NCBI GenBank assembly: GCA_947631315.1
Contig: CANRLA010000042.1
Coordinates: 1-10,908, forward strand
Source: an uncultured Clostridia bacterium
GTDB taxonomy: Bacteria > Bacillota > Clostridia > TANB77 > CAG-508
Length of the DNA stretch: 10,908 bases
Direction: 5' to 3'
Shown: piece by piece, positions 7,153 through 10,908 of the stretch
Layout of the letters: the number at the start of each line of letters is the position of its first letter
How positions within the stretch are numbered: the first letter of the stretch is position 1
Program-made: the position numbers and the translations under genes
The notes under the pieces: generated by a model
Told to the model about the DNA's origin: nothing
What the model saw: only the letters and a program-made list of their open reading frames with translations
Database searches by the model: none

Positions 7153-7170
7153 TAGATATAATTATATCTA
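7153..7170. promoter_or_regulatory. Perfect 18-bp palindrome at the transcription start, candidate operator
   Basis: TAGATATAATTATATCTA is its own exact reverse complement, with no loop. It begins 5 bases after the -10 hexamer, so it covers the expected start site. That is a classic position for a dimeric repressor. AT-rich DNA makes short palindromes common, but 18 perfect bases at this spot is notable. The protein that would bind is unknown. Confidence 0.5.
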
Positions 7171-7226
7171 AATCAAGGAAATGAACAAATAAAATAGGTT
7201 ATAAAATGTGGAAAAAAGGATAGGAA

Positions 7227-7721
7227 ATGAAGAATAAAAGAAATATAGTAATACTCATACTAATAGTTATAATAATAACTATGGCAGTTGCTTATTCAGA
7301 ATTTGCTACTCAATTACAAATTAACGGAAATGCCGAAATTATAGGCGAATGGGATGTAAAAATAATAGGAATAGAAGCTCAAAATGTTAGTGAGGGCTGT
7401 GATGCAGGAAGTCCAGAATATACAAATTCAACTGCAAAATTTGATGCAAAACTAAAAAAGCCAGGTGACAAAATAGACTATGTAATAACTATAGAAAATA
7501 CTGGAACAATAGATGCAACTTTAAAAAATGAAAAATTTACAAGTGATGAAGTGACAGGCTCAAGTGCAATAATATATACCAACACAGATCCTAGTCAAAC
7601 ACTAAACGCAGGAGAGCAAACAACACTTACAGTAACAGTAACTTATGATGAAAATACAACAGAAGTACCTGAAATAAAAACAAAATCAATAATAGGAATT
7701 ATAGAATATGTTCAAAAATGA
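7227..7721 (+). CDS. TasA/camelysin-like small exported protein (SipW-type signal peptide)
   Basis: 164 residues. A basic start (MKNKR) and a long hydrophobic core (7-22) end in AVAYSEFA, followed by LQINGNAEIIGEWDV (30-44). This is the pattern of SipW-dependent signal peptides seen on TasA, TapA and camelysin-like proteins. Cleavage is probably near residues 22-24. The mature part (about 140 residues) looks all-beta: KPGDKIDYVITIENTG (78-93) and LNAGEQTTLTVTVTY (126-140) are typical of TasA-like jelly-roll domains. There is one cysteine (58) and no sortase motif. It is shorter than B. subtilis TasA (about 260 residues). By analogy it may form or decorate surface fibres. AAAGGA (7215-7220) is the ribosome binding site. 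It is the first gene of the unit that also encodes the peptidase likely to process it. Confidence 0.8.
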   Translation: MKNKRNIVILILIVIIITMAVAYSEFATQLQINGNAEIIGEWDVKIIGIEAQNVSEGCDAGSPEYTNSTAKFDAKLKKPGDKIDYVITIENTGTIDATLKNEKFTSDEVTGSSAIIYTNTDPSQTLNAGEQTTLTVTVTYDENTTEVPEIKTKSIIGIIEYVQK

Positions 7722-7745
7722 GCTAAAGAAGCAATATAATTAATA

Positions 7746-7758
7746 AAACTAAAAGCTC
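7746..7758 (+). repeat. 13-bp direct repeat, copy 2 (after TasA-like gene)
   Basis: A second exact copy of AAACTAAAAGCTC, 24 bases after the stop of the TasA-like gene. Both copies are followed by CAATAA- or AATAA-like sequence. This may be a trace of duplication or cassette insertion, or chance in AT-rich DNA. Confidence 0.6.
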
Positions 7759-7782
7759 AATAAAAATATAATCATTAAAGCA

Positions 7783-8670
7783 ATGAAAAGAACATTGAAA
7801 AAGATTTTAAATAAATTTCCCAACCTCATCTGTATCACATTTTTATTAATCGTCATATTTATAGCAAATGGTTATGGAATATTAAAAGAAAGGCTAGACA
7901 TAAGTGGAAAAGCAACAATTGTAGAAGATAGAGAAGAAACAATAAAACCAAGAGTTATATTTAAGAAAACACAACAGATGGGAGACTATATATATTTCTA
8001 TGACATAATACTTTATAACGAATCAAATGTAAACTATCATAATTGGCAGATAAAAATCAAAGACACAGAATATATTTCATATCCATACTCAGTTGATGGC
8101 AAAAGAACAGATGATGGTTGGATATTATGCAATTACAATTGGAACGATAGAATCGAAGCTGGAGAAAAAGTAAATGTAACCATAACATTTGAGATAAGTA
8201 GGGAAATACCAAGTGAAATATCAATAGAACAATATGTTGAAAACTTTCTAAATAACTCAATAGAAATAACTTGTTCAAATAAAGAAATACAAAAACAAGG
8301 AATAACTATAAAAAATGGAAATGCTACGCTAACATTAAAAGAATCAGAAATTGAAATAAAAGACTATAGAGTGCAACTAGATAAGGATTATTTAGTAGAA
8401 AATCCAAACGAGAAAATGTATACAATAACAATCAACAACAATACAGAAAGCGATTATCTAATTATAAGAGGAAATATATATGTAGGTACTAACAATAAAG
8501 TATTAGAAGTATCACCAAGTGCTATTACATGTAATCACAATACAGATGCAACATTTACTTTACCAGTATGGGTGCAAGTCCCAAAAGGCCAATCATTGAT
8601 AATATATGTTATGATTAGCACAACAGACGAAAATTTGGTACCGGAAGTAGCACTAGCAGCAACGATATAA
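7783..8670 (+). CDS. Exported or membrane-anchored protein with SipW-type leader and CBM2-like domain
   Basis: 295 residues with one N-terminal hydrophobic segment (14-30). Just after it, GYGILKERLDISGKATI (30-46) matches the upstream TasA-like protein in spacing: Tyr, then seven residues on L-x-I-x-G-x-A-x-I. I therefore expect the same peptidase to act on it. Residues about 66-138 resemble a type 2 carbohydrate-binding module: VNYHNWQIKIKDT (83-95), GWILCNYNWNDRIEAGEKV (112-130), then VTITFE. The family hallmark of WN.xIxaGgsv after a beta hairpin is present. Residues 172-285 are a second all-beta region with no name I can give. No sortase motif and no second membrane segment. The ribosome binding site is weak (only TTAAAG before ATG), so expression may depend on coupling. 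It could be a minor fibre, anchor or polysaccharide-binding component. The CBM2 call is by eye only. Confidence 0.65.
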   Translation: MKRTLKKILNKFPNLICITFLLIVIFIANGYGILKERLDISGKATIVEDREETIKPRVIFKKTQQMGDYIYFYDIILYNESNVNYHNWQIKIKDTEYISYPYSVDGKRTDDGWILCNYNWNDRIEAGEKVNVTITFEISREIPSEISIEQYVENFLNNSIEITCSNKEIQKQGITIKNGNATLTLKESEIEIKDYRVQLDKDYLVENPNEKMYTITINNNTESDYLIIRGNIYVGTNNKVLEVSPSAITCNHNTDATFTLPVWVQVPKGQSLIIYVMISTTDENLVPEVALAATI

Positions 8671-8744
8671 TATTAATTAAAAGAAGAAAAAGTTGAGATA
8701 AAAATAGCATACTAAACAACAAAAAATACTAGAAAGCGATAAAA

Positions 8745-9797
8745 ATGGAAAACACTAAAAATATCATAACTCTATTATTTTGGGGATGTATTATACTTTA
8801 TTTTATATACAACAAAAATAAAGTATATGTAAGATTCAGTAAAAAAAATAAATATTATCTATATAGTATAATAATGTCAGCTTTTTATATTATTGTTTAC
8901 TTTTCTTTAGGGTTCTATTTTGGATTTGCAAAGAGCCCATATAATCATAGTATAAGTTCAGTAATAAAAAATATTTTTATACAAATCATTCCCATCATTG
9001 GAATTGAACTTGCACGAACAATTATTATCATTAGAAACAAAAATAATAAGAAAATAATAATTTTTACAACAATCTTATTAATTTTATTAGAAATAAATTA
9101 TAAAACAGTAATTGACATTTTCCAAGACAAAGAAGAATTTTTTAAATATAATTGCCAAACCCTTATACCAACAATAATAAACGGAATATTGTACACCTAT
9201 TTAACAACAAAAACATTATATCCCACATCACTGATATATAGGGTAAATATAGAACTAGTAACTTTGCTAGCGCCATTATTGCCAAACATAGACTGGTTCG
9301 TATCAAGCTCATTAAAAATAATAATGCCAGCAATAATTTACCTTGTATATAAATATAAAATCACAAAGCAAAGATATAACACAAGAAATAATAAACGAAA
9401 CATTTTATTATATATTATTACCATAATCATATTAATTTTAATAATAAGTTTTATGATAGGTGTATTTAAATATGAACCGATAACTATATTATCAAATAGT
9501 ATGTCTCCAGCAATCACAAAAGGAGATGTGGTCATATATAAAAAGTTAACAACAGAGGAAATAAGCCAGCTACCAATCAATACAATAATCATATATAAAG
9601 CGCAAGATAAAAATATTATGCACAGAATAGTAAAAAAAATAGAAAACGATGGAAATACCTTATTTGAAACAAAAGGAGATAATAACAATAAATCAGATAT
9701 GGAACTAGTAAAAATAGACCAAATAAAAGGAGTATATGTATGTCACATAAAATATATAGGATATCCATCAGTATGGCTATATTATTATTTTTCCTAG
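8745..9797 (+). CDS. sipW: SipW-type signal peptidase I (Ser-His) with N-terminal multi-pass membrane domain
   Basis: 350 residues. The C-terminal third is a signal peptidase of the SipW/ER type (S26B). A membrane segment at 219-240 precedes ILSNSMSPAITKGDVVIYKK (248-267) with nucleophile Ser252. IMHRIVKKI (291-299) supplies His293 in place of the lysine of ordinary bacterial enzymes, and TKGDNNNKSD (309-318) supplies Asp312. Typical SipW proteins are about 190 residues. Here some 215 extra N-terminal residues add about five to seven hydrophobic segments (roughly 6-22, 39-60, 75-95, 103-117, 138-155, 165-180, 187-203). The likely role is cutting the leaders of the two upstream proteins at the outer membrane face. 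The ribosome binding site is weak (AGAAAG about 10 bases before ATG). The 3' end overlaps the next gene. The symbol reflects type, not proven orthology. Confidence 0.85.
   Translation: MENTKNIITLLFWGCIILYFIYNKNKVYVRFSKKNKYYLYSIIMSAFYIIVYFSLGFYFGFAKSPYNHSISSVIKNIFIQIIPIIGIELARTIIIIRNKNNKKIIIFTTILLILLEINYKTVIDIFQDKEEFFKYNCQTLIPTIINGILYTYLTTKTLYPTSLIYRVNIELVTLLAPLLPNIDWFVSSSLKIIMPAIIYLVYKYKITKQRYNTRNNKRNILLYIITIIILILIISFMIGVFKYEPITILSNSMSPAITKGDVVIYKKLTTEEISQLPINTIIIYKAQDKNIMHRIVKKIENDGNTLFETKGDNNNKSDMELVKIDQIKGVYVCHIKYIGYPSVWLYYYFS
9725..9732 (+). promoter_or_regulatory. Ribosome binding site inside the peptidase gene for the DUF5305 gene
   Basis: AAAAGGAG lies 7 bases before ATG at 9740, inside the peptidase coding sequence. 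It is the strongest site in this unit and fixes the overlapping start of the next gene. Confidence 0.75.
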
Positions 9798-10744
9798 TAC
9801 TTTCAATGTTGTTTCTAACAATAGGAATCAAAGTAAATAATAATAAGATAATTTTGCATAGTTATACCGCAACCAAAAATGCAGACTACCAAGTATTATT
9901 AAAAGAAAACAATTTCTATGAAGACCAAGTCCTTGCATCAGGAAAAAACTATGCATCAAAATCAATAGATAAGTATTTGCTAAACTTTGAATATGACTTT
10001 CAGTCAGATAAAATAAAAAGTATAAATTATAGATATAACATTACAGCACAATTAATGGGGACAGTATCAAACAATAATGAACAAGAAAAAGAAATATGGA
10101 CAAAAAATTATATCTTAATAGAAGATAAAGAAAACAAAATAACACAAAATGAATTTAAAGTAAAAGAAAATGTAGATATTAATTATGACACATATAACAA
10201 TTTAGCAAGAGAATATGAAAATAACTATGACATCTCAATCACATCAAAACTAAAAGTAAGATTTAATATTTACTATGATATAGAATATGAAAATAAATAT
10301 ATAGATAAAGGCGAAGATTATATAGAATTAGACATAGCATTAACAAACAGTGTATCAAATGTAGAAAATAACTATGAAGAAGTAACTAAAAAAGAAAATT
10401 ATGCAACAAACAAAAATTATATATACTATGTAATTAGTGGAATAACAGCTACAATTGCAGTAGTATTAATTATAATATACAAAAATAAAAGAACTCCTGA
10501 AGAAGTATATAAAAGTAAAATAAAAAATATATTAAAAAGTTATAGTGAACTAATAGTTACCGTGTCAAATGAACCAAATGTAGAAAACTATACAGTAATG
10601 AAAATAAACTCATTAGAGGATATAATAGATTTAGCAGAACAAAATAAGATAAATATAATTCACTATGAATCAATAAAAGATAAACAAAATAGATTCTATG
10701 TATTTGTAGATAAATTTGTATATATATATCAAGTATCAATTTAA
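9740..10744 (+). CDS. DUF5305-family bitopic membrane protein
   Basis: 334 residues. A membrane segment (11-30) is followed by an outside domain of about 195 residues rich in beta strands and charged Asn/Lys/Glu stretches. It includes DYQVLLKENNFYEDQVLASGKNY (49-71 in parts), YDFQSDKIKSINYRYNITAQL (85-105 in parts) and a LKVRFNIYYDIEY strand (171-183). A second membrane segment (228-247) leads to a cytosolic tail of about 85 residues with LIVTVSNEP (271-279) and a closing FYVFVDKFVYIYQ (319-331). This layout fits DUF5305, a family of unknown function often found beside SipW-type peptidases in bacteria and archaea. It overlaps the peptidase gene by 58 bases in another frame, implying coupled expression. 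I infer a partner or assembly factor for the exported proteins; direct evidence is lacking. Family assignment is by remembered pattern. Confidence 0.7.
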   Translation: MSHKIYRISISMAILLFFLVLSMLFLTIGIKVNNNKIILHSYTATKNADYQVLLKENNFYEDQVLASGKNYASKSIDKYLLNFEYDFQSDKIKSINYRYNITAQLMGTVSNNNEQEKEIWTKNYILIEDKENKITQNEFKVKENVDINYDTYNNLAREYENNYDISITSKLKVRFNIYYDIEYENKYIDKGEDYIELDIALTNSVSNVENNYEEVTKKENYATNKNYIYYVISGITATIAVVLIIIYKNKRTPEEVYKSKIKNILKSYSELIVTVSNEPNVENYTVMKINSLEDIIDLAEQNKINIIHYESIKDKQNRFYVFVDKFVYIYQVSI

Positions 10745-10759
10745 TAATAAGATTAAAAT

Positions 10760-10791
10760 AAAGGAAAATGATTTTTAGTCATTTTCCTTTT
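10760..10791 (+). terminator. Intrinsic terminator closing the SipW/DUF5305 unit
   Basis: AAAGGAAAATGA pairs with TCATTTTCCTTT (12 bp) around a TTTTTAG loop, followed by one further T and an A/T-rich tail. It starts 16 bases after the DUF5305 stop. The T tract is weak downstream, but the stem itself carries T runs. Confidence 0.75.
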
Positions 10792-10908
10792 AATAAAAAG
10801 CTTGGAAAGTATTAAAAAAACGGAATAAATTATATAGGTTTAAAATAGATATGTCACACTTACATTGAAAATAAAATATTGAAAGAGAGTACCAAAAATG
10901 ATATTGTT

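Noticed and set aside
7735..7772. TATAAT-like boxes before the CBM2-like gene as an internal promoter
   Set aside because: No -35 element at a proper distance; such boxes are expected by chance in this AT-rich sequence.
9338..9831. Reverse-strand open frames opposite the peptidase gene
   Set aside because: AT-rich coding DNA throws up hydrophobic antisense frames; no ribosome binding site or family pattern was seen.
10898..10908. Possible start of another gene (ATG at 10898)
   Set aside because: Only three codons are visible and the upstream GAAAGAGAG is a weak site, so it cannot be supported.

Overview
The window is strongly AT-rich (roughly a quarter G+C by eye) and uses the standard bacterial code: long frames contain many TGG tryptophans, and TGA occurs only as a stop. 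Shine-Dalgarno sites (AAGGAG-like), sigma-A-type promoters and the gene families present point to a low-GC Bacillota, most likely an uncultured gut-type Clostridia. That placement is inference. There are no RNA genes, CRISPR arrays or insertion sequences that I can see.

Left part (1-3007) looks like the worn edge of an accessory or defence island. It holds the 3' half of a YhcG/DUF1016-type PDDEXK nuclease gene, a deleted remnant of a RhuM-family gene, and an intact AlbA_2-type ATP-binding regulator with a tandem NDTL linker (true start probably TTG at 840). After these come the C-terminal remnant of a multi-pass membrane protein and a small gene whose frame is broken several times near homopolymers.

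Middle part (3033-7094) begins with an SDR oxidoreductase that ends at a clear intrinsic terminator. A good promoter (TTGACA-17-TAACAT) then drives a two-gene unit: a DUF2298/YYY multi-pass membrane protein (GT-C-like) and a DPM1-like family 2 glycosyltransferase. The likely division of labour is that the GT2 makes a polyprenyl-phosphate sugar and the membrane protein uses it outside the cell. The start of the DUF2298 gene appears frameshifted near position 4000.

Right part (7119-10791) is a self-contained transcription unit with its own promoter (TTAACA-17-TATAAT), a perfect 18-bp palindrome at the expected transcription start, and a closing terminator. It encodes a small TasA/camelysin-like exported protein, a second exported protein with a similar leader and a CBM2-like beta domain, a SipW-type (Ser-His) signal peptidase with an unusual N-terminal multi-pass domain, and a DUF5305 membrane protein that overlaps the peptidase gene by 58 bp. 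Together they look like a surface-fibre or matrix system: two substrates, their dedicated peptidase and an assembly or partner protein. This is the most interesting part of the window.
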